Shown here piece by piece: positions 49,650 through 59,195 of a DNA stretch of 64,000 nucleotides; the stretch's first letter is position 1; each line of letters begins with the position of its first letter. The stretch covers positions 372,001 to 436,000 of the forward strand of contig NZ_FNVB01000004.1 of NCBI RefSeq assembly GCF_900108315.1, given 5' to 3'. The position numbers and the translations under genes were made by a program. Below the pieces are notes generated by a model. The model made no database searches, was not told the DNA's origin, and saw only the letters and a list, made by a program, of their open reading frames with translations. This stretch comes from Saccharopolyspora kobensis (lineage in GTDB: Bacteria; Actinomycetota; Actinomycetes; Mycobacteriales; Pseudonocardiaceae).

Positions 49650-51110
49650 TTGATCCGGCTCAGCCTCGCTGACATCGCGCGTGCGGTGGGCGGCGGGCTT
49701 CATCGTGCGGAAGGCTCGGAGATCGTCAGCGCGGGCGTCGAGTTCGACTCCCGCAAGATCGAGACCGGCGGGCTGTTCGTGGCCGTGCCGGGCGAACGGG
49801 TCGACGGGCACGACTTCGCCGCGCGGGCGGTGGCCGACGGTGCGGTCGGCGTCCTCGCCGCGCGCGAGGTCGAGGCACCGGCGGTGCTCGTGCCGCCCAT
49901 CCCCGCCGCGGAGCGCTCGGGCGCGCTGGCGCTGGCCGGCGATGCCGACGGCTCCGGTGCCGCGGTGCTGGCCGGGCTGGCGAAGCTGGCCCGGTACGTG
50001 GTCGACCGGCTGCCGCAGCTCGCCGTGGTCGGCGTGACGGGCTCGTCCGGCAAGACGTCCACCAAGGACTTGATCGCGCAGCTGCTCGAACCGATGGGAC
50101 CGACGGTCGCGCCGCCCGGCTCGTTCAACAACGAGCTCGGGCACCCGTGGACCGTGCTGCGCGCCGACGAGCGGACCAAGCACCTGGTGCTGGAGCTCTC
50201 CGCGCGGGGCGTCGGGCACATCGCGAACCTGTGCCAGGTCGCGCCGCCGCGCATCGGCGTGGTGCTCAACGTCGGGCACGCGCACCTCGGCGAGTTCGGC
50301 TCGCAGGAAGCGGTGGCGCAGGCCAAGGGCGAGCTGCCCGAGTCGCTGCCCGCGGACGGCGTGGCGGTGCTCAACGGCGACGACCCGCTGGTCGCGGCGA
50401 TGGCCGAGCGGACGAAGGCCCGCGTGGTGCTGGTCGGGGAGCGCCCCGACGCGCACGTGCGAGCCGAGGACATCGAGGTCGACGAGCAGGCGCGGCCGAC
50501 GTTCACGCTGGTCACCGCCGAGGGCTCGGCGCGGGTGACGCTGCCGCTGTTCGGCGAGCACCACGTGGGCAACGCGCTGGCCGCCGCGGCGGTCGCACTG
50601 GAGCTCGGCGCGACCCTCGAAGAGGTCGCCGAGCGGCTGAGCTCGGTGCGGCGGGTGTCCGCGCGGCGCATGGAGGTCAGCGAGACCTCCGACGGCGTCA
50701 CCGTCGTCAACGACGCCTACAACGCGAACCCGGAGTCGGTGCGCGCCGCGCTGAAGACGCTGGCCGCGATGACCCGCGGCCGTCCCGGCCGTGCCTGGGC
50801 GGTGCTCGGGCAGATGGGCGAGCTCGGCGAGGCCGAGACCGAGGCGCACGACGAGATCGGACGGCTGGCCGTCCGGCTGAACATCGACCGGCTGGTGGTG
50901 GTCGGCGAACAGGCCCAGGCGATGCACCAGGCGGCAACGCTGGAGGGCTCGTGGGGAGAGGAGTCGGTTCTGGTGCCGGACGTCGATGCGGCTGTCGCGC
51001 TGCTGCGCGCCGAGCTGCGTCCCGGTGACGTTGTCCTGACCAAGGCGTCGAACTCCGTCGGGTTGTGGCGGGTCGCCGACGCCTTGCTGACGGGAGGGCA
51101 GACGGCGTGA
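49650..51110 (+). CDS. murF: UDP-MurNAc-tripeptide:D-Ala-D-Ala ligase MurF
   Basis: 486 residues from TTG at 49650 (GGAGG at 49641-49645). Mur ligase with ATP site [32 protein letters not shown], and [15 protein letters not shown] in the C-terminal domain. Adds D-Ala-D-Ala to complete the stem pentapeptide. Stop overlaps mraY by 4 bases. Confidence 0.94.
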   Translation: MIRLSLADIARAVGGGLHRAEGSEIVSAGVEFDSRKIETGGLFVAVPGERVDGHDFAARAVADGAVGVLAAREVEAPAVLVPPIPAAERSGALALAGDADGSGAAVLAGLAKLARYVVDRLPQLAVVGVTGSSGKTSTKDLIAQLLEPMGPTVAPPGSFNNELGHPWTVLRADERTKHLVLELSARGVGHIANLCQVAPPRIGVVLNVGHAHLGEFGSQEAVAQAKGELPESLPADGVAVLNGDDPLVAAMAERTKARVVLVGERPDAHVRAEDIEVDEQARPTFTLVTAEGSARVTLPLFGEHHVGNALAAAAVALELGATLEEVAERLSSVRRVSARRMEVSETSDGVTVVNDAYNANPESVRAALKTLAAMTRGRPGRAWAVLGQMGELGEAETEAHDEIGRLAVRLNIDRLVVVGEQAQAMHQAATLEGSWGEESVLVPDVDAAVALLRAELRPGDVVLTKASNSVGLWRVADALLTGGQTA

Positions 51111-52177
51111 AGCCGATCCTGGTGGCGGCCGCGGTCGCCCTCGTCATCTCGATCCTGTTCACCCCGTACCTGATCCGGGTCTTCTCCAGGCAGGGCTTCG
51201 GCCAGGAGATCCGCGAAGAGGTGCAGAGCCAGCACGCCGCCAAGCGCGGCACCCCGACCATGGGCGGGGTGGCGATCCTGGTCGCCATGTGGTGCGGCTA
51301 CCTGGCCACCCACCTGATCATGGGCGACCAGCCCACCGTCACCGGGTTGCTGGTGCTGGGCCTGACCACCGCGCTGGGCATCGTCGGGTTCCTGGACGAC
51401 TTCATCAAGATCCGCAAGCAGCGCAACCTCGGGCTGAACAAGACCGCGAAGCTGGTCGGCCAGCTGGTGGCCGCGGTGCTGTTCGCGATCCTGGCCATCC
51501 GGTTCCCGAACGAGCACGGCGTGACGCCGGCGTCCACGGAGCTGTCGTTCCTGCGCGACATCTCGGTGATCTCCTTCGGCGTGATCGGGTTCGTGATCTT
51601 CGCCTACGTGGCGATCAGCGGCTGGTCCAACGCGGTCAACTTCACCGACGGCATGGACGGCCTGGCCGGCGGCACCGCGGCGATGGTGCTGGCCACCTAC
51701 GTGCTGGTGTCGTTCTGGCAGCTGCGCAACGACTGCTTCGCCGTCTCCGGCCCGGCACCGGGTTGCTACACGGTGCGCGACCCGCTGGACATCGCGGTGG
51801 TCGCGGCGGCGGCGATGGCGGCCTGCGTCGGGTTCCTGTGGTGGAACGCGGCACCGGCGAAGATCTTCATGGGCGACACCGGTTCGCTGGCGCTCGGCGG
51901 CCTGGTCGCCGGGTTGTCGATGGTCACCCGCACCGAGCTGCTGATGATCATCATCGGTGGTGTGTTCGTGGTCGAGGCGCTGTCGGTGGTGCTGCAGATC
52001 GTGGTGTTCCGGACCACCCGGCGCAGGTTGTTCCGGATGGCGCCGTTCCACCACCACTTCGAGCTGGCCGGCTGGGCGGAGACCACGGTGATCATCCGCT
52101 TCTGGGTGCTCGCCGGGATCAGCTGCATGTTCGGCGTCGGCCTGTTCTACGCGGACTGGCTCGCCCTGGCCCGGTAG
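51107..52177 (+). CDS. mraY: Phospho-MurNAc-pentapeptide transferase MraY
   Basis: 356 residues, GTG at 51107 overlapping the murF stop. Ten membrane helices. Active-site motifs: [33 protein letters not shown] and [14 protein letters not shown]. Makes lipid I by moving phospho-MurNAc-pentapeptide onto undecaprenyl phosphate. The 212 bases to murD are filled with repeat C structures, unusual in this otherwise tight operon. Confidence 0.95.
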   Translation: MKPILVAAAVALVISILFTPYLIRVFSRQGFGQEIREEVQSQHAAKRGTPTMGGVAILVAMWCGYLATHLIMGDQPTVTGLLVLGLTTALGIVGFLDDFIKIRKQRNLGLNKTAKLVGQLVAAVLFAILAIRFPNEHGVTPASTELSFLRDISVISFGVIGFVIFAYVAISGWSNAVNFTDGMDGLAGGTAAMVLATYVLVSFWQLRNDCFAVSGPAPGCYTVRDPLDIAVVAAAAMAACVGFLWWNAAPAKIFMGDTGSLALGGLVAGLSMVTRTELLMIIIGGVFVVEALSVVLQIVVFRTTRRRLFRMAPFHHHFELAGWAETTVIIRFWVLAGISCMFGVGLFYADWLALAR

Positions 52178-52186
52178 TGGTGTGGT

Positions 52187-52230
52187 GCGATTTCAATGGA
52201 AATTGGATGTCTGATTTCCATTGAAATCGC
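52187..52230. repeat. Repeat C copy 2: palindrome after mraY
   Basis: Left arm GCGATTTCAATGGAAATT and right arm ending CCATTGAAATCGC, near-identical to 27093-27136 with a few mismatches near the loop. Begins 10 bases after the mraY stop. Confidence 0.85.
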
Positions 52231-52245
52231 GCAGAACCCGACGCA

Positions 52246-52278
52246 CCGTCGGCGTGTCGGTGCGCGACACGCCGACGG
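52246..52278. terminator. Stem-loop between mraY and murD
   Basis: Perfect 14-base arms CCGTCGGCGTGTCG and CGACACGCCGACGG with a 5-base loop, between two repeat C structures. It could reduce read-through from mraY to murD. Confidence 0.55.
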
Positions 52279-52283
52279 CGCGC

Positions 52284-52324
52284 AACTTCCATTGAAATCG
52301 AAGACCTGATTTCCATTGAAATCG
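52284..52324. repeat. Repeat C units in direct orientation
   Basis: TTCCATTGAAATCG occurs twice in the same direction about 24 bases apart. They are right-arm units of repeat C without matching left arms. With 52187-52230 there are four units in about 140 bases. The last 65 bases before murD show nothing distinct. Confidence 0.75.
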
Positions 52325-52389
52325 TGGATTTCGGCAGGGTGGTGGCCCGGCGTCGGGCCGGGTGACGGACGAGACGGGGTGACGACGGC

Positions 52390-53790
52390 GTGGTGGCAAG
52401 CCGGTTCCAGGGATTGCAGGTGCTGGTGGCCGGAGCCGGGGTGTCCGGCCGCTCGGCCGCCGAGGCGCTGCTCGCGGCGGGCGCGTCGGTGACCGTCACC
52501 GACGGCTCCGCCGATCGGCTCGCCGCCCTCGCCTCGTTGCAGTCGCAGGGCGCGGAGCTGGTGGCCGGGCTCGCCGAGCCGCCGGCCGGCACCGACCTGG
52601 TGGTCACCAGCCCGGGCTGGCGGCCGGACGCGCCGCTGCTGGCGGCCGCCACCGCCGCCGGCGTCGAGGTGATCGGCGAGGTCGAGCTGGCCTGGCGGCT
52701 GGACCGGGAGACCGAGAACCCGGCCACCTGGCTGGCGGTCACCGGCACCAACGGCAAGACCACCACGGTCAGCATGCTGGAGTCGGTGCTGCGCGCGGCC
52801 GGGGTCGACGTGGTGGCCTGCGGCAACGTCGGGCTGCCGGTGGTCGACGCGGTCCGCGCCGGGCACGCGGTGCTGGCCGTGGAGCTCTCCAGCTTCCAGC
52901 TGCACTGGTCGGAGTCGGTCGAGCCGCACGCCGCGGTCGTGCTCAACCTGGCCGCCGACCACCTGGACTGGCACGGCGACCTGGAGTCCTACGGCGCGGC
53001 CAAGGCCAAGGTCTACGCGGGCAACGCGGTTTCGGTGGCCAACGCCGACGACGAGTGGTCGACCCGGCTGGTCGCCGCGGCCGACGGGCGGACGGTCTCC
53101 TTCACGCTCGGCGCTCCGCGGCAGGACCAGCTCGGCGTCGAGGACGGGCAGCTGGTCGATCGGGCCTTCGGCGACCGGGCGGTGCTCGCGTCGCTGGCCG
53201 ACGTGCACCCGGCGGGCCCGCACAACGTCGCAAACGCCCTGGCGGCGGCCGCCCTCGCGCGCGCCCACGGGGTGCAGCCGGGTGCGGTGGCCGAGGGCTT
53301 GCGGGCGTTCCAGCCCGGCGCCCACCGGTCGGTGCCGGTGGCCGAAGCCGCCGGTGTGTCCTATGTGGACGATTCCAAGGCGACCAATCCGCACGCCGCC
53401 GACGCCGCGCTGCGCGCGCACCCCCGCGTGGTGTGGATCGCGGGCGGCCTGCTCAAGGGCGCGGACGTGGACGAGCTCGTCGCCGCCAACGCCGACCGGC
53501 TCGCCGCCGCGGTGCTGATCGGCCGGGACCGGGCGCAGTTCGCCGCCGCACTGGCCCGACACGCCCCGGATGTGCCGGTCCGCGAGGTGTCGGCGGGGGA
53601 CGATGCTGGCATGCTGCAAGCTGTCCGGTCGGCCCACGAGTTCGCGAGCCCGGGTTCGGTGGTGCTGCTCGCCCCGGCCGCCGCCTCGATGGACATGTTC
53701 ACCGATTACGCCCACCGGGGACGCGCTTTCGCCGACGCGGTGCGCGAAGTCCTCGCCGAAACCCCGACGGCGCCCGCGCACGGCGGGTGA
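52390..53790 (+). CDS. murD: UDP-MurNAc-L-Ala:D-Glu ligase MurD
   Basis: 466 residues, GTG at 52390 (a second GTG follows at once). N-terminal Rossmann part LVAGAGVSGRSAAEALLAAG, ATP site VTGTNGKTTTVSMLESVL, ELSSFQLHWSE, NLAADHLDWHG and the C-terminal DDSKATNPHAADAAL. Adds D-glutamate to UDP-MurNAc-L-Ala. Ends 6 bases before ftsW. Confidence 0.94.
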   Translation: MVASRFQGLQVLVAGAGVSGRSAAEALLAAGASVTVTDGSADRLAALASLQSQGAELVAGLAEPPAGTDLVVTSPGWRPDAPLLAAATAAGVEVIGEVELAWRLDRETENPATWLAVTGTNGKTTTVSMLESVLRAAGVDVVACGNVGLPVVDAVRAGHAVLAVELSSFQLHWSESVEPHAAVVLNLAADHLDWHGDLESYGAAKAKVYAGNAVSVANADDEWSTRLVAAADGRTVSFTLGAPRQDQLGVEDGQLVDRAFGDRAVLASLADVHPAGPHNVANALAAAALARAHGVQPGAVAEGLRAFQPGAHRSVPVAEAAGVSYVDDSKATNPHAADAALRAHPRVVWIAGGLLKGADVDELVAANADRLAAAVLIGRDRAQFAAALARHAPDVPVREVSAGDDAGMLQAVRSAHEFASPGSVVLLAPAAASMDMFTDYAHRGRAFADAVREVLAETPTAPAHGG

Positions 53791-53796
53791 TCCGCT

Positions 53797-55206
53797 GTGC
53801 CCACCGCCACCAAGACCGCGCGCGGCGGCCGCAAGCGCGCCGGCCTGACCGCGCTGTCCCCGCTGACCGCGTGGCTGACCCGGCCGCTGGCGTCGTTCCA
53901 CCTGCTGCTGGCCGTCTTCGGCCTGCTGACGGTCTTCGGCCTGGTGATGGTGCTTTCGGCTTCCAGCGTCGACTCGTTCAACAAGGACGGCTCGTCCTAC
54001 AGCGTCTTCACCAAGCAGGTGATGTACTGCATCGCCGGGCTGGTGCTGTTCTACGCGGCGATGCGGGTGCCGGTGAAGCTGATGCGCCGCTACAGCCTGA
54101 TCCTGCTCACCATCTGCCTGGGCCTGCTGGCACTGGTGCTCACCCCGCTCGGCGCCAAGGTCAACGGCGCGCAGAGCTGGTTCATCGTGGCCGGGGTGTC
54201 CTTCCAGCCGGTGGAGTTCGCCAAGGTCTCCTTCGCGCTGTGGGGCGCGCACGTGCTGGTCACCAAGCGCGGCCTGATGAACCAGTACCGCCACCTGCTG
54301 GTGCCGGTGGTCCCCGCCGCGCTGCTGATGTTCACGCTGGTGATGCTGCAGCCCGACCTCGGTTCGACGATCACGCTGTTCGTGGTGCTGCTGGCGCTGC
54401 TGTGGTTCGCCGGGGCGCCGCTGCGGCTGTTCCTGATGGCGATGCTGGGCGCGCTGACCGCCGGTGTGACGCTGGCCATGGTCGCCGACTACCGGATGGC
54501 GCGGATCACCGCGTTCATGGACCCGATGTCCGACCCGACGGGCAACGGCTTCCAGGCCCGGCAGGCGCTGTTCGCGCTGGCCGACGGCGGGCTGTTCGGC
54601 CGCGGGCTGGGGCAGGGCTGGTCGAAGTGGCAGTACCTGCCCAACGTGCACAACGACTTCATCTTCGCGGTGATCGGTGAGGAGCTCGGGTTCGTCGGCT
54701 GCGCGATCGTGCTGGCGCTCTACGGCACCACCGCCTACGTGGGAATGCGCATCGCGTTCCGCAACACCGACCCGTGGATCCGGCTGGTGTCGGCGACGCT
54801 GACCACCTTCCTGGTCGGCCAGGCGATCATCAACGTCGGCTACGTGGTGGGCCTGCTGCCCACCACCGGGCTGCCGCTGCCGCTGATCTCCTCCGGCGGA
54901 TCGTCGGTGGTGACCAGCATGCTGGTGTTCGGCCTGCTGGCGAACTTCGCCCGGCACGAACCCGAGGCGATCGCCGCGCTACGGTCTTTGGGACCGGGCA
55001 GGGTCGGCAAGCTGCTGCGGCTGCCCACCCCGGCGCCGTACCGGCCGCCGGCCAAGCGTCGTCCGGCACGACCCACCCCACGAAGCCGACCGGGAGCGAA
55101 GGGCTCCGGCGCGGCGGCAACACGCCGGGGAGGCGGGGACACCCGCGCGCGCGGTGCGCGCAGCGGTCCCGGCTCCCGGGCGCAGACACGAGGAGGACAC
55201 CGTTGA
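53797..55206 (+). CDS. ftsW: SEDS peptidoglycan polymerase FtsW
   Basis: 469 residues, GTG at 53797. About ten membrane helices; the SEDS signature [16 protein letters not shown] near residue 362, and catalytic-region segment [14 protein letters not shown] near 125. Polymerises lipid II at the septum together with FtsI. A basic, Pro/Arg/Gly-rich cytoplasmic tail of about 75 residues follows. Stop overlaps murG by 4 bases. Confidence 0.95.
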   Translation: MPTATKTARGGRKRAGLTALSPLTAWLTRPLASFHLLLAVFGLLTVFGLVMVLSASSVDSFNKDGSSYSVFTKQVMYCIAGLVLFYAAMRVPVKLMRRYSLILLTICLGLLALVLTPLGAKVNGAQSWFIVAGVSFQPVEFAKVSFALWGAHVLVTKRGLMNQYRHLLVPVVPAALLMFTLVMLQPDLGSTITLFVVLLALLWFAGAPLRLFLMAMLGALTAGVTLAMVADYRMARITAFMDPMSDPTGNGFQARQALFALADGGLFGRGLGQGWSKWQYLPNVHNDFIFAVIGEELGFVGCAIVLALYGTTAYVGMRIAFRNTDPWIRLVSATLTTFLVGQAIINVGYVVGLLPTTGLPLPLISSGGSSVVTSMLVFGLLANFARHEPEAIAALRSLGPGRVGKLLRLPTPAPYRPPAKRRPARPTPRSRPGAKGSGAAATRRGGGDTRARGARSGPGSRAQTRGGHR

Positions 55207-56357
55207 GCGGCGAGCAGACGGCCCGCATCGACCAGGGCGCGCTGGGCGACCCCAGGGGTGCTGCCGCGGCACGGCGCCCGCTGTCGGTCGTGGTCGCCGG
55301 TGGCGGCACCGCCGGGCACGTCGAGCCCGCGCTGGCGCTGGCCGACGCGGTGCGCAGGCTGCGGCCGGACGTCCGGGTGACCGCGCTGGGCACCGAGCGC
55401 GGCCTGGAGAACCGGCTGGTGCCCGCGCGCGGCTACCCGCTGGAGCTGATCCCGCCGGTGCCGATGCCCCGCAAGCCCAACGTCGACCTGCTGAAGCTGC
55501 CGCTGAAGGTGCGGGATTCGGTGAAGCAGACCCGCGCGGTGCTCGACCGCGTCGGCGCGGACGTGGTGGTCGGCTTCGGCGGTTACGTGTCGCTGCCCGC
55601 CTACCTGGCCGCCCGCGGCCGGGTGCCGATCGTGGTGCACGAGGCGAACGCGCGCGCCGGCCTGGCCAACAAGGTCGGCGCGAAGTTCGCCGAGCGGGTG
55701 CTGTCGGCGACCCCGGACAGCGGGCTGCCGGGCGCGCAGACCATCGGGATCCCGCTGCGCGAGTCCATCACCAGGCTGGACCGCTGGGCGCTGCGGGCGC
55801 AGGCCCGCCAGCACTTCGGGCTGCACCCGCACGCCCCGACGATCCTGGTGTTCGGCGGTTCGCAGGGAGCCCGCACGCTGAACACGGCGTTCTCCGGTGC
55901 GGCTGCCTCGCTGGGCCGGGCCGGGATCGGCGTGCTGCACGCGCACGGCCCGAAGAACACCCTCGCGGTGCAGCAGATCATGGGCGCGCCGGTCTACAAC
56001 GCGGTGCCCTACCTGGAGCGGATGGACCTGGCCTACGCGGCCGCGGACCTGGTGGTGTGCCGGTCCGGGGCGATGACGGTCGCCGAGGTCTCCGCGCTCG
56101 GGCTGCCCGCGGTGTTCGTGCCGCTGCCGCACGGCAACGGCGAGCAGGCGCTCAACGCGCAGCCGGTGGTGGCCACCGGCGGGGCGCGGCTGGTGTCCGA
56201 CGAGGACATGACCTCGCAGAAGGTGATCGACGAGATCCTGCCGCTGGCGCTGGACCCGCAGCGGCTGCAGGAGATGAGCCGCGCGACCCTCGGCACCGGG
56301 CACCGGGAAGCCGACCACGTGCTGGCGCAGATCGTGCTGGAGGTGGCCGGCCAGTGA
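55203..56357 (+). CDS. murG: UDP-GlcNAc transferase MurG
   Basis: 384 residues from TTG at 55203, with AGGAGG 6 bases upstream. GT-B enzyme converting lipid I to lipid II at the membrane. [20 protein letters not shown] near residue 29, [38 protein letters not shown] and the donor-site [10 protein letters not shown]. Overlaps ftsW and murC by 4 bases each. Confidence 0.95.
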   Translation: MSGEQTARIDQGALGDPRGAAAARRPLSVVVAGGGTAGHVEPALALADAVRRLRPDVRVTALGTERGLENRLVPARGYPLELIPPVPMPRKPNVDLLKLPLKVRDSVKQTRAVLDRVGADVVVGFGGYVSLPAYLAARGRVPIVVHEANARAGLANKVGAKFAERVLSATPDSGLPGAQTIGIPLRESITRLDRWALRAQARQHFGLHPHAPTILVFGGSQGARTLNTAFSGAAASLGRAGIGVLHAHGPKNTLAVQQIMGAPVYNAVPYLERMDLAYAAADLVVCRSGAMTVAEVSALGLPAVFVPLPHGNGEQALNAQPVVATGGARLVSDEDMTSQKVIDEILPLALDPQRLQEMSRATLGTGHREADHVLAQIVLEVAGQ

Positions 56358-57787
56358 CCGCAACGTCAGACGTCGACGCCGTGCTGGCCAGGGTGCACCT
56401 GGTCGGCATCGGCGGCGCCGGGATGAGCGGCATCGCGCGCATCCTGCTGGCCCGCGGCCAGCAGGTGTCCGGCTCGGACGCCCGCGACTCGCGGACCGTG
56501 CTCGCGCTGCGGGCGCAGGGCGCGCACATCGGCATCGGGCACCGGGCGGAGAACCTGGACCAGTTCGACGCCGCGCCGACGGCCGTGGTGGTCTCCACCG
56601 CGATCCGCCCCGACAACCCCGAGCTGGTGGCCGCGCAGGAGCGCGGCATCACGGTGCTGCGCCGCGCCGAGGCGCTGGCGGCGCTGATGGCCGGGCACCG
56701 GGTGGCCTGCGTGGCGGGCACCCACGGCAAGACCTCGACCACGTCGATGCTGACCGTGGCGCTGCAGCACTGCCGGTTCGACCCGTCGTTCGCCATCGGC
56801 GGCGACCTCAACGAGTCGGGCGCGAACGCCCACCACGGCGACGGCAGCATCTTCGTCGCCGAGGCCGACGAGAGCGACGGCTCGTTCCTGGTGTTCTCCC
56901 CGTCGGTGGCGGTGGTGACCAACGTCGAGCCCGACCACCTGGACCACCACGGCACCGCCGAGGCCTACACGAAGGTCTTCGAGGACTTCGTGCAGCGAAT
57001 CGAGCCCGGTGGCGTGCTGATCGCCTGCGCCGACGACGCGGGCTCGGCCGAGCTGGCCGACCGCGCGGAGGCCGCCGGGGTCCGGGTGCGCCGCTACGGC
57101 AAGACGGCGACCGGCGCGGCGGACGCGCGCCTCGTCGACTACCGGGCCGAGCAGGGCACCGGCGTGGCGACCGTGGAGCTCGGCGGCGAGCGCATCGACG
57201 TGCAGGTCTCGGTCCCCGGCGAGCACATGGCGGGCAACGCGACCGCCGCGCTGCTGGCCGGGCTGGAGCTCGGCGCCCCGCTGGGCGGGCTGCTCGACGG
57301 GCTGGCCGCGTTCGGCGGCGTGCGGCGCCGGTTCGAGTTCCGCGGGCGGGCGCGGGGAATCCGCGTCTACGACGACTACGCGCACCACCCGACCGAGGTG
57401 GACGCCCAGCTGCGGGCGGCGCGCCCGGTGGCCGCCGACGGCCGGCTGGTCGTGGTGTTCCAGCCGCACCTGTACTCCCGCACGGCGTCCTTCGCCGCGG
57501 AGTTCGCGACCGCGCTGGCGCTGGCCGACGAGGTGGTCGTGCTCGACGTCTACGGTGCCCGCGAGGACCCGCAGCCCGGTGTGACCGGCAAGCTGATCGC
57601 CGACCAGATCCCGCTGCCCGCCGGGAAGGTGCACTACCAGCCGTCCTTCACCGAGGTGACGCCGCTGGTCGCGGGGCTGGCCCGCGCCGGTGACCTGGTG
57701 CTGACCATGGGCGCCGGGGACGTGACGATGCTCGGCGCGGAGATCCTCGCCGAGATCGACCGCGACATCCCGGAGGTCCGCGGGTGA
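56354..57787 (+). CDS. murC: UDP-MurNAc:L-alanine ligase MurC
   Basis: 477 residues, GTG at 56354. [18 protein letters not shown] at the start, ATP site [38 protein letters not shown] and [11 protein letters not shown]. Adds the first stem residue, L-alanine. Overlaps ftsQ by 4 bases. Confidence 0.95.
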   Translation: MTATSDVDAVLARVHLVGIGGAGMSGIARILLARGQQVSGSDARDSRTVLALRAQGAHIGIGHRAENLDQFDAAPTAVVVSTAIRPDNPELVAAQERGITVLRRAEALAALMAGHRVACVAGTHGKTSTTSMLTVALQHCRFDPSFAIGGDLNESGANAHHGDGSIFVAEADESDGSFLVFSPSVAVVTNVEPDHLDHHGTAEAYTKVFEDFVQRIEPGGVLIACADDAGSAELADRAEAAGVRVRRYGKTATGAADARLVDYRAEQGTGVATVELGGERIDVQVSVPGEHMAGNATAALLAGLELGAPLGGLLDGLAAFGGVRRRFEFRGRARGIRVYDDYAHHPTEVDAQLRAARPVAADGRLVVVFQPHLYSRTASFAAEFATALALADEVVVLDVYGAREDPQPGVTGKLIADQIPLPAGKVHYQPSFTEVTPLVAGLARAGDLVLTMGAGDVTMLGAEILAEIDRDIPEVRG

Positions 57788-58530
57788 CTTCGACGCGCCG
57801 CCGCGCGGGGGAGCGGCCCGGGGTGCGCAGCACCCGGGGACGCCCGGTGCGCGGCGGCGCGTCGATCGCACCGAAGTGGCGCCGCTGGGCGCTGCCGCTG
57901 GTGCTGGCCGCGGTGACCGTGCTGGCCCTCGTCCTGTACTTCACGCCGGTGCTGGGCGTGCGGTCGGTGGAGGTCCTGGGCAACACCTCGCTCGACCACG
58001 ACGAGGTGGTCCGGGCGTCGGGGATCGAGACCGGGACACCGATGCTGCAGGTCGACGCGGGCGAGATCCGCGACCAGCTGCAGACCGTGCCGAAGATCGC
58101 CTCGGCCGAGGTGACGCTGTCCTGGCCGTCCTCGGTGCAGGTGCGGATCACCGAACGGCTCCCGGCCGCGTTCCTGGTGGCGCGCAACGGGATCCAGCTG
58201 GTGGACGCGAGCGGGATGCCGTTCCAGACGGTCCCGGAGCCACCGGCGGGCCTTCCGGAGCTCAAGGTCCGCGAAGCCTCCCAGGCCGACCCGGCGACCA
58301 AGGCCGGGATGCTGGTGCTGACCTCGGTGCCGGAACCGGTGCGCGGCGAGATCACGGCGGTGCTGGCGGAGAACCCGAACGACATCCGCCTGCTGCTCAA
58401 GGGCGACCGCCAGATCGAGTGGGGCTCCCAGGAGGAAGCGGAGAAGAAGGCGGCGATACTCCCGGCCCTGCTGACCCGCCCGGGCAAGGTCTACGACGTG
58501 ACCACCCCGGCTCTGCCGACGGTGTCCTGA
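57784..58530 (+). CDS. ftsQ: Cell division protein FtsQ
   Basis: 248 residues, GTG at 57784. Basic N-terminus, one membrane helix (about 38-58), then a POTRA domain ([19 protein letters not shown] to about residue 130) and the FtsQ beta domain. Bitopic divisome scaffold linking FtsL to early proteins. In most actinobacteria ftsZ follows directly; here a repeat A hairpin and an unrelated conflict-type module follow. Confidence 0.93.
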   Translation: MTSTRRRAGERPGVRSTRGRPVRGGASIAPKWRRWALPLVLAAVTVLALVLYFTPVLGVRSVEVLGNTSLDHDEVVRASGIETGTPMLQVDAGEIRDQLQTVPKIASAEVTLSWPSSVQVRITERLPAAFLVARNGIQLVDASGMPFQTVPEPPAGLPELKVREASQADPATKAGMLVLTSVPEPVRGEITAVLAENPNDIRLLLKGDRQIEWGSQEEAEKKAAILPALLTRPGKVYDVTTPALPTVS

Positions 58531-58612
58531 CGGCGGTCCCGAGACCCAACGCTCCGGCAGACCAAGGCCTCAGCACTCGTCCGCCGGAGGTCGTACTTCT
58601 CCAGGTCAACTG

Positions 58613-58656
58613 CCGTGAGCGTTTTGGGGTGCTATAGCGCCACAAACCACTCACGG
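58613..58656. repeat. Repeat A copy 4: hairpin after ftsQ
   Basis: CCGTGAGCGTTTTGGGG and a near-complementary right arm, with the trailing CCTGACCAGCGCGAAC recalling the outer arm of copy 1. It lies 83 bases after the ftsQ stop and probably ends the dcw transcript. The rest of the 58531-58804 gap holds the promoter region of the next gene. Confidence 0.8.
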
Positions 58657-58755
58657 GCCCTGACCAGCGCGAACTGATCCGCCGTGGCCGGGAGCGCCTG
58701 CGACGTGACCGACCTGGCCGCCGGAGTCGTCGATCGGGCACGGTGGGTGAGCAGG

Positions 58756-58768
58756 TTTTGATATACAT
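58756..58768 (+). promoter_or_regulatory. AT-rich -10 region of EACC1 gene
   Basis: TTTTGATATACAT stands out in GC-rich surroundings; TATACA at 58762-58767 is a possible -10, about 40 bases before the EACC1-like start. No convincing -35. Confidence 0.4.
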
Positions 58769-58804
58769 GGCTGGCTAGATCGTGGAAGGCGTTGGGAGCG
58801 GGTC

Positions 58805-59191
58805 ATGGCCGAGGCAAGGATCAGCATCCACGAGCCGACCGCTCCGCCGCAGCGGCTGCACCAGCTGCACGACCAGCTGGCCCGCGATCTCCGCGCGGTG
58901 CCGGGCATCGAGTCCCGGCGGGCGCGGGAGGAGGCCCCGCAGGGCAGCAAGGCCGGCGTCGGCGCCCACCTCGCCGAGCTGATCATCACCGGCACGCTCT
59001 CCGGCGGCACGGTCGCCGCCGTCACCAAGGTCCTCGTCGCGCTGATCAACCGGTCCGCGAGCCGCTCGGTGACCGTCAAGAAGGCCGACGGCGAGGAGAT
59101 CACCGTGACCGCGTCCTCCGCCGAGGTCCAGCAGCGGCTGGCGGAGTTCTTCGCCGGGGACGAGGAAGCCCGGCGCGCGGCCGAGCGGTGA
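58805..59191 (+). CDS. EACC1-like effector-associated protein
   Basis: 128 residues, ATG at 58805 (GGGAG 6 bases upstream). Charged N-terminal third, then a hydrophobic helix (about 52-72, LAELIITGTLSGGTVAAVTK) and a beta segment RSVTVKKADGEEITVTASSA with a closing helix. This is the layout of Effector-Associated Constant Component 1, a small partner encoded beside caspase-type effectors in actinobacterial NTP-dependent conflict systems (recalled from comparative-genomics work). Four bases before the caspase-ATPase gene, so co-translated with it. Confidence 0.72.
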   Translation: MAEARISIHEPTAPPQRLHQLHDQLARDLRAVPGIESRRAREEAPQGSKAGVGAHLAELIITGTLSGGTVAAVTKVLVALINRSASRSVTVKKADGEEITVTASSAEVQQRLAEFFAGDEEARRAAER

Positions 59192-59195
59192 CCCG

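Noticed and set aside
47835..50927. Long antisense frame across murE and murF
   Set aside because: Same shadow pattern; it has no start signal and would collide with the well-supported YbaB-like gene promoter.
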